Source of the DNA: Bacillota bacterium
GTDB lineage: Bacteria; Bacillota; Clostridia; Peptostreptococcales; Anaerovoracaceae
Reading direction: 5' to 3'
NCBI GenBank assembly: GCA_029101005.1
Contig: JAQXQE010000006.1
Location: 1 to 64,000, forward strand
DNA: 64,000 nt
A model generated the notes under the pieces. The model did no database searches. It had not been told where the DNA came from and was given only the letters and a program-made list of their open reading frames with translations. This document shows positions 44,115-53,728 of the stretch, piece by piece (position 1 is the stretch's first letter; the number at the start of each line of letters is the position of its first letter). The position numbers were made by a program, and so were the translations under genes.

Positions 44115-45206
44115 ATGAAATTAGGAATAGTTGGACTTCCAAATGTAGGTAAGAGCACACTTTTCAACGCAATCACTAAGGCTGGCGCAGAGGCTGCTAA
44201 CTACCCTTTCTGCACAATCGAGCCTAATGTTGGCGTTGTAACAGTACCAGATGAGCGTGTTACAACACTCTCAAATGTCTACAAGTCAAAGAAAACAATC
44301 TACACAACAATCGAGTTCTGCGATATTGCAGGCCTTGTCAAAGGCGCATCAAAGGGCGAGGGTCTCGGCAACAAGTTCCTCGGCCATATCCGCGAGGTTG
44401 AGGCTATCGTTCACGTCGTAAGATGTTTCGACGACGGCAACGTAGTTCACGTAGACGGCAAGGTTGATCCAGTATCAGATATCGAGACTATCAACACTGA
44501 GCTCATCATCTCAGATATGGAGATTCTCGACAGAAGAATCCAGAAGACACAGAAGGTTCTCAAGGCTGACAAGAGCGCACAGAAGGAACTCGACCTCCTC
44601 CAGAAAGTGCACGACTTCATCGGTGAGGGACAGTCAGCAAGAGTAATGGATCTCGACGAGGATGAGGCTGAGTTCGTTAAGAGCCTCGATCTTCTCTCAT
44701 ACAAGCCTGTAATCTACGCAGCAAACGTTTCTGAGGACGAGATTGCCGGCGACGATAACGATTACGTAAAGGCAGTAAGAGAGTACGCTGCTAACGAGAA
44801 GTCAGAGGTAGTTGTAATCTGCGCTAAGATTGAGTCAGAGCTCTCAGAACTCGAGGATGAGGAGCGCGATATGTTCCTCGAGGATCTCGGCATAACAGAG
44901 TCGGGTCTTGAGAAGCTGATCAAGTCATCATATGCCCTTCTCAATCTCATCTCATTCATCACAACTGGTGAGGACGAGACAAGAGCATGGACTATCAAGA
45001 GAGGAACACTCGCACCACAGGCTGCTGGTAGAATCCACTCAGACTTCGAGAAGGGATTCATCAGAGCAGAGACAATCGCATACGATAAGCTTATGGAGTG
45101 CGACGGCAAGCTTTCTGCTGCTAAGGAGAAAGGCTGGCTCAGATCAGAGGGCAAAGATTATGAAGTTAAGGACGGCGACATCTGCCACTTCCTCTTCAAT
45201 GTATAG
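44115..45206 (+). CDS. ychF: Ribosome-binding ATPase YchF
   Basis: Conserved Obg-family P-loop protein that prefers ATP and binds the ribosome; in bacteria it affects stress responses. Visible: [18 protein letters not shown] (G1), [17 protein letters not shown] (G3/Obg switch), a coiled-coil insertion (about 130-200) and the C-terminal TGS domain ([19 protein letters not shown]). The 363-residue length is standard. It is co-transcribed with lgt and ends at the terminator 45332-45361. Confidence 0.97.
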   Translation: MKLGIVGLPNVGKSTLFNAITKAGAEAANYPFCTIEPNVGVVTVPDERVTTLSNVYKSKKTIYTTIEFCDIAGLVKGASKGEGLGNKFLGHIREVEAIVHVVRCFDDGNVVHVDGKVDPVSDIETINTELIISDMEILDRRIQKTQKVLKADKSAQKELDLLQKVHDFIGEGQSARVMDLDEDEAEFVKSLDLLSYKPVIYAANVSEDEIAGDDNDYVKAVREYAANEKSEVVVICAKIESELSELEDEERDMFLEDLGITESGLEKLIKSSYALLNLISFITTGEDETRAWTIKRGTLAPQAAGRIHSDFEKGFIRAETIAYDKLMECDGKLSAAKEKGWLRSEGKDYEVKDGDICHFLFNV

Positions 45207-45331
45207 TTAAGCCAAGCAAATCATTAATTATGAATATAACAATTTTGCTTGCTATATTCTGTAGACTTGGTATAATGGGATAAGAAGTTACGAGAGTAAT
45301 TTCTATAATCTCTAGTCCCAATACCCTTTTT

Positions 45332-45361
45332 GAAATCGACTGCTCCCCTGCAGTCGATTTC
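45332..45361 (+). terminator. Terminator of lgt-ychF
   Basis: GAAATCGACTGC and GCAGTCGATTTC, a 12-bp stem with a 6-base C-rich loop, followed by GTTTTAT. The next gene starts 40 bases further on. Confidence 0.8.
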
Positions 45362-45401
45362 GTTTTATAGGAAATTATGTAATTCATACGAGGAATCTGA
45401 T

Positions 45402-46454
45402 ATGAGAACTTTCACAAGAGATTACAGAATACCGCATATTGAAGCGATTGATTACAATCGCTACTTCGGTGGCCTCAAGCCGTGTGTCTTCGACATCGAG
45501 ACGACTGGATTGTCGAGAGCCAACAGCAAGGTGATACTTTGTGCTATGCTCTCACCTGTTCAGGGCGGAGTCAGAGTAACTCAGTACCTCGCAGAGAACC
45601 ACTACGAAGAGCGATTGGTAATAGCCGCTACGCTTCAGTACCTGAAGGATGAGGCAATTGACTACATCATCAGCTTCAACGGTGCGAGCTTTGATATACC
45701 ATTCTTCAATAGCAGAGCTGAGTCTCTCGGCTTCGAAGAAGGCATCAGAATGTATGACTTCGATCTCTACAGCTTCCTTCGCAAGCACAGCAATCTGCCG
45801 GGAAGAATTGAATCTCTCAGCCAGAAGAGCGTCGAGAGATTCTTCGCTATGGCTGGAGCGAGAAGAGATACAATCTCGGGTGCAGAGAGCGTCAAACTTT
45901 ACAACGAATATGCCGTTAACGGTAATCCAATCAACGAGAAACTGATTCTGACTCACAATAGAGAAGATGTAGCACAGCTTCACACTCTCATGCTCAAGAC
46001 CGTATCAGATAGACTTCCAGACATTCTCAGATGCAACAGTTTCGATGAAGCTATGGCCTGCTTCGGCTACCCTATCAGAATTGCTGACTCTCGTCCTGAA
46101 TTCACAATAAGAACGACTCTCGACTGCAAGAGAGCGAGACTCTGCATAAATGGAGATCAGCTCTGTGAGCCTATCAACTTGGAGATATATCCAGATGATT
46201 CGACCAGCTACAGAGCAAGCTTCGCGAGCAGGACAAGAAGCCTGAGCGTAGAGCTTCCTCTCGAGGCATACGGAGATGGTTTTTACATTAATATAAAAGC
46301 CCTCGGGCTCGATACCGAGCTCCGAGAGCATGATGCTTATGTGAATGGCTTCTTCATTCTGCGCAACGATGGTCTCAGCGACTGGGCTGCCATCAATAAG
46401 CTCGTAGCTACACTTGTGCGGAAGCTGTATTGCGAGACCTTAGAACACGAATAG
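45402..46454 (+). CDS. YprB-like RNase H-fold exonuclease
   Basis: A 350-residue protein whose N-terminal two-thirds form a DEDD-type 3'-5' exonuclease fold: Asp31 and Glu33 in VFDIETTGLS, IISFNGASFDIPFF, and EDVAQLHTLML near residue 200. This is the ribonuclease-H-like YprB domain. The C-terminal 120 residues have no obvious domain. The substrate (RNA or DNA) is unproven. I start at ATG 45402 with GAGG upstream; an earlier in-frame ATG at 45330 lies in the terminator. Its 3' end overlaps the methyltransferase gene by 15 bases, tail to tail. Confidence 0.83.
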   Translation: MRTFTRDYRIPHIEAIDYNRYFGGLKPCVFDIETTGLSRANSKVILCAMLSPVQGGVRVTQYLAENHYEERLVIAATLQYLKDEAIDYIISFNGASFDIPFFNSRAESLGFEEGIRMYDFDLYSFLRKHSNLPGRIESLSQKSVERFFAMAGARRDTISGAESVKLYNEYAVNGNPINEKLILTHNREDVAQLHTLMLKTVSDRLPDILRCNSFDEAMACFGYPIRIADSRPEFTIRTTLDCKRARLCINGDQLCEPINLEIYPDDSTSYRASFASRTRSLSVELPLEAYGDGFYINIKALGLDTELREHDAYVNGFFILRNDGLSDWAAINKLVATLVRKLYCETLEHE

Positions 46455-47729
46455 GTATGATTTGCCGAACACATCGACTGCTGTCAGCGCGATATTGCCG
46501 CGTGAGATGCACTTGATGTTGTCGAAGCCGTCAGTGATGATGCTTTCGGCATTGAAGTTCCCATCATAATTTGGATCAATCATGATGTAATCGATGAGCT
46601 GCTCTGCATTTTGCTCTGCAATCTGCAGTACCAGCTCTCTTTCTTTGAGCTGAATATGGCCGATATCAGGGTCGGGAATGAATGAATCGATTGCAAGTCT
46701 GTAGAGTGATTTACCGCTCTCAAGCTCATCCCTATGGTCAACTCGACATACGAATCTGCCCTGCTCTGCTTCGTTCTCAGATAGCTTAATCTCTTCAAAG
46801 ACTGCATCTGCTGCACTTAGACGCTTGCGTGCCATTGCAACAGCGAGACCCTCGAGATCGCAACCTATCCAGCGTCTTCCGAGCTTATTAGCCGCTTCAA
46901 GATATGATCCCGAACCGCAGAAGAAGTCCGCGCATAGGTCGCCTTCCTTGGTTGATGCTTCGATAATTCTCTGCATCAGTTCCAGAGGCTTCTGCGTCGC
47001 ATAACCTGTTCTTTCCTTTGAAGTTCTGCCGACCATATCGATTGACCAGACATCCTTCATATTGACAAGAGTATACCAACCGAACTCGTCGCGATACTCC
47101 TCAACACCTTTGAATCTATAAGGCTTCAGTCCTCTGTTATATGATTTCTCCTGAGGCACGTTAAGATAGTACTTCGATGTCTTGCTGTACACGAGAATCG
47201 AGTCATGCTTTCTAGAGAAGTGCTTCTTACCAGATCCACCGGATTTATACTTCCAGATAATCTCGTTGATGAAGTTCTTCTCACCCATTATCTCATCGAG
47301 CACAAGCTTGATGTAATGCGATGAATGCCAGTCGAGATGAACCCACATGAGTCCGTCATCAGCGAGGAGTTCCTTCATAAGGAGTAGTCTCAACGTCATA
47401 TTCTCGATGTAGAATTCAAGATTCCTGTCGAACGTGTCATCATATGCCAGGTGGTGAATCTTGTGCGACTTGTTATCTGCATCCTTGATACTGATTGTCG
47501 CGTTGTACTTGGCTTTTGTGAAGAATGGCGGATCAATATATATCGACTTGAGCTTGCCCTCATATCCCGATGCGAGCAGTCTGAGCATGAATTCTGAATT
47601 ATCTCCGTTTGCGAGAAGACAGTCCTCTTCTGTGACAACTTCTGCAACAGAGTTAATCATCGACATTCGCTCCTCATACAGTCTGTATCCGTTCTCTAAA
47701 CCTCTGCTGATATCCTGAATAATACTCAT
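46440..47729 (-). CDS. Solitary DNA (adenine-N6/cytosine-N4) methyltransferase
   Basis: A 429-residue SAM-dependent methyltransferase. Motif IV DPPF (residues 66-69, IYIDPPFFTKAKYN) precedes motif I FCGSGS (270-275), the beta-class order of type III Mod-like enzymes. GYATQKPLELMQRII is the usual pre-motif I segment. GAGG lies before ATG. No restriction endonuclease or specificity gene is adjacent, so it may act in epigenetic regulation or as a leftover of a restriction system. The recognition site is unknown. Confidence 0.88.
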   Translation of the reverse strand: MSIIQDISRGLENGYRLYEERMSMINSVAEVVTEEDCLLANGDNSEFMLRLLASGYEGKLKSIYIDPPFFTKAKYNATISIKDADNKSHKIHHLAYDDTFDRNLEFYIENMTLRLLLMKELLADDGLMWVHLDWHSSHYIKLVLDEIMGEKNFINEIIWKYKSGGSGKKHFSRKHDSILVYSKTSKYYLNVPQEKSYNRGLKPYRFKGVEEYRDEFGWYTLVNMKDVWSIDMVGRTSKERTGYATQKPLELMQRIIEASTKEGDLCADFFCGSGSYLEAANKLGRRWIGCDLEGLAVAMARKRLSAADAVFEEIKLSENEAEQGRFVCRVDHRDELESGKSLYRLAIDSFIPDPDIGHIQLKERELVLQIAEQNAEQLIDYIMIDPNYDGNFNAESIITDGFDNIKCISRGNIALTAVDVFGKSYLFVF

Positions 47730-47751
47730 ATATTATAATTCCTCTTGCAAA

Positions 47752-47778
47752 GAATCCCGAGCATAATGCCCGGGATTC
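47752..47778 (-). terminator. Terminator of the P-loop gene
   Basis: GAATCCCG and CGGGATTC with an inner GCAT/ATGC pairing; TTTGC follows on the minus strand. Confidence 0.65.
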
Positions 47779-47804
47779 AACAATATTAAATATATATGAT
47801 TCTG

Positions 47805-48227
47805 TTAGTTGAGTACCTCAACGCCCTCGAAGTCAACGTTTGTGAGAGCCTCGAGCTCTGCACTGATGCTCATAACAAAATCGATGCCATAGTCGTTGGA
47901 AATCTCCTTGATCTTGCGCACGAAGCTTGGGATGTGCTCAACCTCGATGTCAGCGTGCTTAAGAACGCCATCGAGGAAGAATGTCTCGATATCGCTGTTT
48001 GATGCGAGAATTCCGAAAATGAATCCGATGTACTCATCCTCATTTGTTACGTGAACAAAGTCCTCCATGCAGATAACTCTGATGTTGTAGTTCAGGTCAT
48101 ATGTGAGTCTTGTGTTCTTGTTGATGAAAATGATATTACCCTTTGAGTTCTCTACTGCCTCGTTAGCGAGGTCGATCATCTTCTTGGTCTTTCCAGATCC
48201 TTTATTTCCAACTAATACTTTCACCAT
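47805..48227 (-). CDS. Small P-loop NTPase of unknown function
   Basis: A 140-residue protein starting MVKVLVGNKGSGKTKKM, with Walker A GNKGSGKT (residues 6-13). IETFFLDGVL (about 85) is a candidate Walker B. It is as small as a RecA-like core can be, with no added domain. AAGGAGG precedes ATG 48227; a longer upstream frame lacks an RBS. I do not recognise a function. It has its own promoter (48258-48286), perhaps a second one farther up, and a terminator. Confidence 0.78.
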   Translation of the reverse strand: MVKVLVGNKGSGKTKKMIDLANEAVENSKGNIIFINKNTRLTYDLNYNIRVICMEDFVHVTNEDEYIGFIFGILASNSDIETFFLDGVLKHADIEVEHIPSFVRKIKEISNDYGIDFVMSISAELEALTNVDFEGVEVLN

Positions 48228-48257
48228 GACAGTATCCTCCTTAATTAACTTTTCCTC

Positions 48258-48286
48258 ATTATACACCCCACGGATAATTCATTCAA
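48258..48286 (-). promoter_or_regulatory. Sigma-A promoter of the P-loop gene
   Basis: TTGAAT, a 17-base spacer and perfect TATAAT on the minus strand, about 30 bases before the start. Confidence 0.7.
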
Positions 48287-48344
48287 GCGTTATAGGAATT
48301 AAAGCCCAAAGTACGAAATAATATCCACTAGAGTGTAGGTCTTA

Positions 48345-48372
48345 ATTATAGTATATCCCAGCAAATGTGCAA
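48345..48372 (-). promoter_or_regulatory. Possible second promoter of the P-loop gene
   Basis: TTGCAC, a 16-base spacer and TATAAT on the minus strand, about 110 bases before the start and after the glyA terminator. Confidence 0.4.
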
Positions 48373-48403
48373 GGGCTGAGATTGGAATCGCCGAAATAAC
48401 GCA

Positions 48404-48430
48404 GGCGCTGACGACACAGCCGTCAGCGCC
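48404..48430 (-). terminator. glyA terminator
   Basis: GGCGCTGACG and CGTCAGCGCC, a 10-bp GC-rich stem with a 7-base loop. The minus-strand tail TGCGTTATTTC is weakly T-rich. Confidence 0.6.
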
Positions 48431-48461
48431 CGTATTTCTTGTTATTAGAGTCTTTAAGAGA

Positions 48462-49721
48462 CTACTTAGCCTCTGCTGCCTTCTGAGCGTCAAGCTCCTT
48501 GCAAACAGCGTCGATTCTGTGAGCAACCTCGATGAAGTCCTCCTCCTTGAATCCTCTTGTTGTCATAGGAGCAGTTCCGATTCTTACTCCTGATGTCTGC
48601 ATTGGAGATCTCTTCTCGTTAGGAACGCAGTTCTTGTTGAGTGTGATTCCAACTGCATCGCAAGCGTTCTGCAGATCCTTACCTGTGAACTCTCTGTCTG
48701 AGAGGTCGAGCAGGAATACGTGGTTGTCTGTTCCGCCTGTTACTACATTGTATCCCATCTTTACGAACTCATCAGCGAATGCCTTGCAGTTCTTTCTAAC
48801 CTGAGCCTGGTACTCCTTGAACTCTGGCTTGAGAGCCTCCTCAGCACATACAGCCTTAGCAGCGATTACATGCTCGAGTGGACCACCCTGTGCATATGGG
48901 AATACAGCGCTGTCAACCTTCTTAGCAAGCTCAGGCTTAGCGAAGATCATTCCACCTCTTGGTCCTCTGAGTGTCTTGTGAGTTGTTGTTGTGATGATAT
49001 CAGCATATCCGAAAGGTGTTGGGTGCTCGCCAGCAGCAACGAGTCCTGCGATGTGAGCCATATCTACCATGAAGTATGCTCCAACTTCCTTAGCAACCTC
49101 TGCGAATGCAGCGAAGTCGATTGTTCTTGAATATGCACTAGCACCTGTGAGGATCAGCTTAGGCTGAAGCTCCTTAGCCTTTGCCTTGAGGTCCTCCATA
49201 TCGATGAATCCGTTATCGTCAACGTCATAGAAATGAACATCATAAAGCTTGCCGCTGAAGTTAACAGCTGAACCGTGTGTGAGGTGTCCACCGTTATCAA
49301 GGTTGAGTCCGAGAATTGTGTCACCTGGCTCAAGGATAGCCTTGTAAGCAGCGAAGTTAGCCTGTGATCCTGAGTGTGGCTGTACGTTTACATGGTAGTC
49401 AGTCTTGAAAACCTCTCTCCACTTGTCACAGCAGTACTCCTCAAGCTGGTCAACAAACTCTGTTCCGCCGTAGTATCTACCCTTGTTTCCTGAAGTTCTT
49501 TGATATGGATATCCCTCAGCGTACTTCCATACAAGGCAGCTTCCGCCTGCAGCCATAACAGCCTCTGAGCAGTAGTTCTCTGAAGCGATGAGCTCAACAT
49601 TGTTCTTCTGACGGTTGTACTCCTTCTCGATAAGGTCTGCAACTGTTGGAGAAACCTTAGCTACCTCAGCAATGATATACTGATTATAAGTGCTGTTATC
49701 ATTTCCATTCTTGTCAAACAT
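48462..49721 (-). CDS. glyA: Serine hydroxymethyltransferase
   Basis: Interconverts serine and glycine with tetrahydrofolate, the main source of one-carbon units. The PLP lysine is in TTTTHKTLRGPRGG; VNVQPHSGSQAN and LVAAGEHPTPF are conserved. I start at ATG 49721 with GAAAGGA upstream; a GTG at 49739 overlaps the folC stop and has no RBS. It follows folC, which makes the polyglutamated folate it uses. Confidence 0.97.
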   Translation of the reverse strand: MFDKNGNDNSTYNQYIIAEVAKVSPTVADLIEKEYNRQKNNVELIASENYCSEAVMAAGGSCLVWKYAEGYPYQRTSGNKGRYYGGTEFVDQLEEYCCDKWREVFKTDYHVNVQPHSGSQANFAAYKAILEPGDTILGLNLDNGGHLTHGSAVNFSGKLYDVHFYDVDDNGFIDMEDLKAKAKELQPKLILTGASAYSRTIDFAAFAEVAKEVGAYFMVDMAHIAGLVAAGEHPTPFGYADIITTTTHKTLRGPRGGMIFAKPELAKKVDSAVFPYAQGGPLEHVIAAKAVCAEEALKPEFKEYQAQVRKNCKAFADEFVKMGYNVVTGGTDNHVFLLDLSDREFTGKDLQNACDAVGITLNKNCVPNEKRSPMQTSGVRIGTAPMTTRGFKEEDFIEVAHRIDAVCKELDAQKAAEAK

Positions 49722-49738
49722 CGGTCGTTTTCCTTTCA

Positions 49739-51040
49739 CTATAAAGAGATATATTTTGTTTTGATTTCGCCAATCAAATATATTGAACCGAGGACCAGCA
49801 CATTATCATACTTCGCCAGTCTCTCAGTATCAAACAGTGTTGACGTGTCTTCAGAAGCCTCACATTTGCATCCCCTAGCCTCAAACAGATCCCCGAGCGT
49901 ATGAGCAGGAAGTGCCCTATCGCTATCTGGTTGAAGCATAAGAAAATCTGCATTGCCGAAAGCTTCTGCAAGCATCGATACCATAGTATCACATTCTTTG
50001 TCTTTTAGACACCCAAAAACTAATAAAAGTTTGTTATCGTCAACATTTCTTCCGATAGTCTTTCTATATGCATCGATTGCGGCCGCGATTCCAGACGGGT
50101 TGTGCGCTCCATCAATTACAATGCAAGGCTCGCTGTACTGCAGGAATTCGAAGCGTCCCGGGTTAATCACATGAAGAAGTCCAGCCCTTACCGCTTCCTC
50201 GCTGATATCTATCACTGACATTACAGCAGAAAGCGCAGTCATTGCATTCCTTATCTGATGCTCTCCTATCATTCTGATTGCGAGGTCCTCATAGTTTCGT
50301 CCGTTGACTACTGCATTGAATCTCACAACTATGCCACCGAGTGCCTCACACGCAGGATCAACAACCTCGTATGACATCTCCGCAACGTCGAGAATTGGCG
50401 CATGCATCTCTTCTGCTTTTCTATGAATAACATCTCGAATCTCCGCCTCTGGCGACTGTGTCACAATCGGCACGCCACGCTTGATGATGCACGCCTTGTC
50501 CTCCGCAATCTTCACAACAGTATCGCCGAGTACGTCCGTGTGATCTAATCCAACCTGCGTAATCACGGTAGCGACAGGATGCGCTATAGTGTTGGTGACA
50601 TCGATTCTTCCGCCTATGCCAACCTCCATAATGACATAGTCAGGTCTTCTCTCGTTAAAATAGAGATATGCTACAGCCGTAAGTATCTCGAAAAGCGCCA
50701 GGTTTCCGTGCCCCTCGGAGTTAAGCTGTTCATTGTATGAGAGCACCATATCTGCATAGCGCTCAAGATCCTCATCGGAAATCATCTCGTCAGAATATCT
50801 GAATCTCTCGTTGTACTTCTCCACATGTGGTGATGTGAACATTCCCACAGAGAAGCCCTCAGCCTCTAATAATGACTTAATAAAGAACGAGACGGAACCC
50901 TTACCATTGGTTCCGCCCACGTGAAAAATTCTCAGATCTTCCTCCGGATTTCCGAGAAGTTCCAGCAGGCGCTCCATGCGCTGAAGGCCTGCCGGTCCCT
51001 TATTTCTAGTTGTCTCGTAAATTCGATCAAAAATATCCAT
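49739..51040 (-). CDS. folC: Folylpolyglutamate synthase / dihydrofolate synthase
   Basis: Adds glutamates to folates (and glutamate to dihydropteroate). The Mur-ligase-like P-loop GGTNGKGSVSFFIKSLL is near residue 43, with MFTSPHVEKYNERF, VMEVGIGGRIDVTNT and DGAHNPSGIAAAI following. The 433-residue length is standard. It starts 3 bases after valS, with a poor RBS, so it probably relies on translational coupling. valS-folC is a common Firmicute gene pair. Confidence 0.96.
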   Translation of the reverse strand: MDIFDRIYETTRNKGPAGLQRMERLLELLGNPEEDLRIFHVGGTNGKGSVSFFIKSLLEAEGFSVGMFTSPHVEKYNERFRYSDEMISDEDLERYADMVLSYNEQLNSEGHGNLALFEILTAVAYLYFNERRPDYVIMEVGIGGRIDVTNTIAHPVATVITQVGLDHTDVLGDTVVKIAEDKACIIKRGVPIVTQSPEAEIRDVIHRKAEEMHAPILDVAEMSYEVVDPACEALGGIVVRFNAVVNGRNYEDLAIRMIGEHQIRNAMTALSAVMSVIDISEEAVRAGLLHVINPGRFEFLQYSEPCIVIDGAHNPSGIAAAIDAYRKTIGRNVDDNKLLLVFGCLKDKECDTMVSMLAEAFGNADFLMLQPDSDRALPAHTLGDLFEARGCKCEASEDTSTLFDTERLAKYDNVLVLGSIYLIGEIKTKYISL

Positions 51041-51042
51041 TG

Positions 51043-53715
51043 TTACTTTGTAAGTGCCTCAAGTCTTGCAACTACTGTTGCGAGCATCTCCTTGTACTTC
51101 TCGCCCTTAGCCTTCTCCTGCTCAACGAGCTCAGCTGGAGCCTTTGCTACGAATCCCTGGTTAGCAAGCTTCTTCTCAACTCTCTGTACCTCTGACTCGA
51201 GCTTAGCCTTCTCCTTTGTAAGTCTCTCAATCTCAGCATCCTTGTCAACCAGCTCATCGAGTGGAACAAGAATCTCAGCACCGTTGATAACAGCTGACAT
51301 TACGTCCCTAGGAGCGTCAGCGCTGCTAGCCTCGATCTTGATGCTTACAACATTAGCAATGTTCTTTACATACTCCTCAACTGCAGCTACTGAATCAGCG
51401 ATTGAATCAGTTCTGATGATGAGGTTGAGCTTTCTGCTTGGAGCAGCCTCTGCCTCAGCTCTGATGTTTCTTACAGCCTTGATGATATCCATTGCGATCT
51501 CAATTCTTGCAACAGCATCAGCATAGTCCATAGTCTCATCGTACTCAGGCCATGACTCCTTGATGAGAAGTCCATCTGGGTTCTCATCTGTTACAGGCTC
51601 TGCTGGGAGGAAGCTCCAGATTTCCTCTGTGATGAATGGCATGAATGGGTGGAGGAGCTTGCAGAGATCCTTCAGTGACTTCTGAAGAACGTATCTTGCA
51701 GTCTTCTTATCCTCTTCATCATCGCCCCAGAGTCTCTTCTTGATAAGCTCGATGTACCAGTCACAGAATACATCCCAGATGAGCTCATATACCTTCTGTC
51801 CAGCAAGTCCGAGCTCGAACTTGTCGAGAGCCTCAGTTACGTACTTAACTCCGTCGTTGATTGTAGCAAGAATCCACTTATCCTCGTCCTTCAGATTAGC
51901 TGTAGCAGCATCTGCCATTGGAAGGAACTCATCGTCCTCTCCAACAAGGTTCATGATAGTGAATCTTGAAGCATTCCAGAGCTTGTTAGCGAAGTTTCTT
52001 GTCGCCTCAAGTCTGCTCTGGATAAAACGCATATCGTTACCAGGTGTGATACCTGTAGCAAGCATGAATCTCAGCGCATCAGCACCGTAATCCTTGATGA
52101 TCTCAAGTGGATCGATACCGTTTCCGAGTGACTTTGACATCTTTCTTCCCTGCTCATCTCTTACGAGTCCGTGCAGGAATACGTGCTTGAATGGAATCTC
52201 GCCCATTGTCTCGCATGATGAGAATACCATTCTGATTACCCAGAAGAAGAGGATATCGTATCCTGTTACCATTACTGAGTTAGGATAGAAATAGTCGAGT
52301 TCAGGTGTCTTCTCAGGCCAGCCAAGTGTTGAGAATGGCCAGAGTGCTGAACTGAACCATGTATCGAGAACGTCCTCATCCTGTGTGAGATGTGTGCATC
52401 CACACTTAGGACACTTCTCTGGCATCTCGTGACCTACTACAATCTCGCCGCACTCATCGCAGTAGTAAGCTGGAATTCTGTGTCCCCACCAGAGCTGTCT
52501 TGAGATACACCAATCACGGATATCATAGAGCCAGTTCAGATAGATCTTCTCGAATCTTGCTGGAACGTGAATCATCTCGCCTGATGTAGCAGCCTCGATA
52601 GCAGGCTTAGCGAGCTCCTTCATAGCTACGAACCACTGCTCAGAAACCATTGGCTCGATTACAGTGTGACATCTGTAGCATGTACCTGCAGGAATTGTAA
52701 TATTGTCAATCTTTACAAGGTATCCAGCCTCATCGAGATCCTTAACCCATGCCTTACGACACTCATAACGATCCATACCAGCGTACTTGCCTGCATTCTC
52801 GTTCATGTGAGCAGTCTCATCGATACATACGAGGTGTGGCAGATCGTGTCTCTGTCCAACTTCGAAGTCGTTAGGGTCGTGTGATGGAGTAATCTTTACA
52901 GCTCCTGTACCCTTCTCTGGATCAGCATGCTCATCAGTGATTACTGGAATCTCTCTTCCAACCAGCGGAATAACTACATTCTTGCCTACGAGGTGAGCGT
53001 ATCTCTCGTCACCCTCAGCAACAGCGATAGCTGTATCACCGAACATTGTCTCAGGACGTGATGTTGCGATTGTGATACCTTCTGAACCATCAGCTGCTGG
53101 ATACTTGAAGTACCAGTAGTGACCGTCGAAATCCTCGTGATCAACCTCAGCGTCAGACAGAGTTGTCTGGCAGCTTGGGCACCAGTTAACGATTCTGTTA
53201 CCCTTGTAGATCAGTCCCTTATTATAGAGATTGATGAAGAACTCGTTAACAGCCTTGTTGCAGCCCTCATCCATGGTAAAACGCTCTCTTCTCCAGTCGC
53301 AGGAGTCTCCAAGCTTACGGCACTGCTTTGTGATGCGTCCACCGTACTCTTCCTTCCACGCCCATGCGTGCTCGAGGAATTCCTCACGAGTCATATCGTG
53401 CTTGTCACGACCTGTCTCCTTTTTGATTTTCTCTACTACCTTAACCTCAGTAGCGATACTCGCATGGTCTGAACCTGGAAGCCAGAGTGCACTGTAGCCC
53501 TGCATTCTCTTCCATCTGATCAGTACATCCTGAAGAGTCTGGTCAAGTGCATGTCCCATGTGAAGCTGTCCTGTAATATTTGGAGGTGGCATTACGATTG
53601 TGTAAGGTTTCTTGTTCTCATCAACCTCAGCATTGAATGCTCCCTTTGATTCCCACATCTCATATATACGATCCTCAAACCCCTGCGGATCGTATGTCTT
53701 CGCAAGATTTCTCAT
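51043..53715 (-). CDS. valS: Valyl-tRNA synthetase
   Basis: Charges tRNA-Val (class I). HIGH motif variant: PPPNITGQLHMGHAL; KMSKS motif: GRKMSKSLGNGIDP. The CP1 editing domain has GTGAVKITPSHDPNDFEVG. A zinc-binding cysteine set is present (YYCDECGEIVVGHEMPEKCPKCGC split). The C-terminal coiled coil (KDAEIERLTKEKAKLESEV) is typical. I start at ATG 53715 with AAAGGAGG upstream; the longer frame to 53760 lacks an RBS. 890 residues. No T-box was seen. Confidence 0.98.
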   Translation of the reverse strand: MRNLAKTYDPQGFEDRIYEMWESKGAFNAEVDENKKPYTIVMPPPNITGQLHMGHALDQTLQDVLIRWKRMQGYSALWLPGSDHASIATEVKVVEKIKKETGRDKHDMTREEFLEHAWAWKEEYGGRITKQCRKLGDSCDWRRERFTMDEGCNKAVNEFFINLYNKGLIYKGNRIVNWCPSCQTTLSDAEVDHEDFDGHYWYFKYPAADGSEGITIATSRPETMFGDTAIAVAEGDERYAHLVGKNVVIPLVGREIPVITDEHADPEKGTGAVKITPSHDPNDFEVGQRHDLPHLVCIDETAHMNENAGKYAGMDRYECRKAWVKDLDEAGYLVKIDNITIPAGTCYRCHTVIEPMVSEQWFVAMKELAKPAIEAATSGEMIHVPARFEKIYLNWLYDIRDWCISRQLWWGHRIPAYYCDECGEIVVGHEMPEKCPKCGCTHLTQDEDVLDTWFSSALWPFSTLGWPEKTPELDYFYPNSVMVTGYDILFFWVIRMVFSSCETMGEIPFKHVFLHGLVRDEQGRKMSKSLGNGIDPLEIIKDYGADALRFMLATGITPGNDMRFIQSRLEATRNFANKLWNASRFTIMNLVGEDDEFLPMADAATANLKDEDKWILATINDGVKYVTEALDKFELGLAGQKVYELIWDVFCDWYIELIKKRLWGDDEEDKKTARYVLQKSLKDLCKLLHPFMPFITEEIWSFLPAEPVTDENPDGLLIKESWPEYDETMDYADAVARIEIAMDIIKAVRNIRAEAEAAPSRKLNLIIRTDSIADSVAAVEEYVKNIANVVSIKIEASSADAPRDVMSAVINGAEILVPLDELVDKDAEIERLTKEKAKLESEVQRVEKKLANQGFVAKAPAELVEQEKAKGEKYKEMLATVVARLEALTK

Positions 53716-53728
53716 CTCTATTCCTCCT

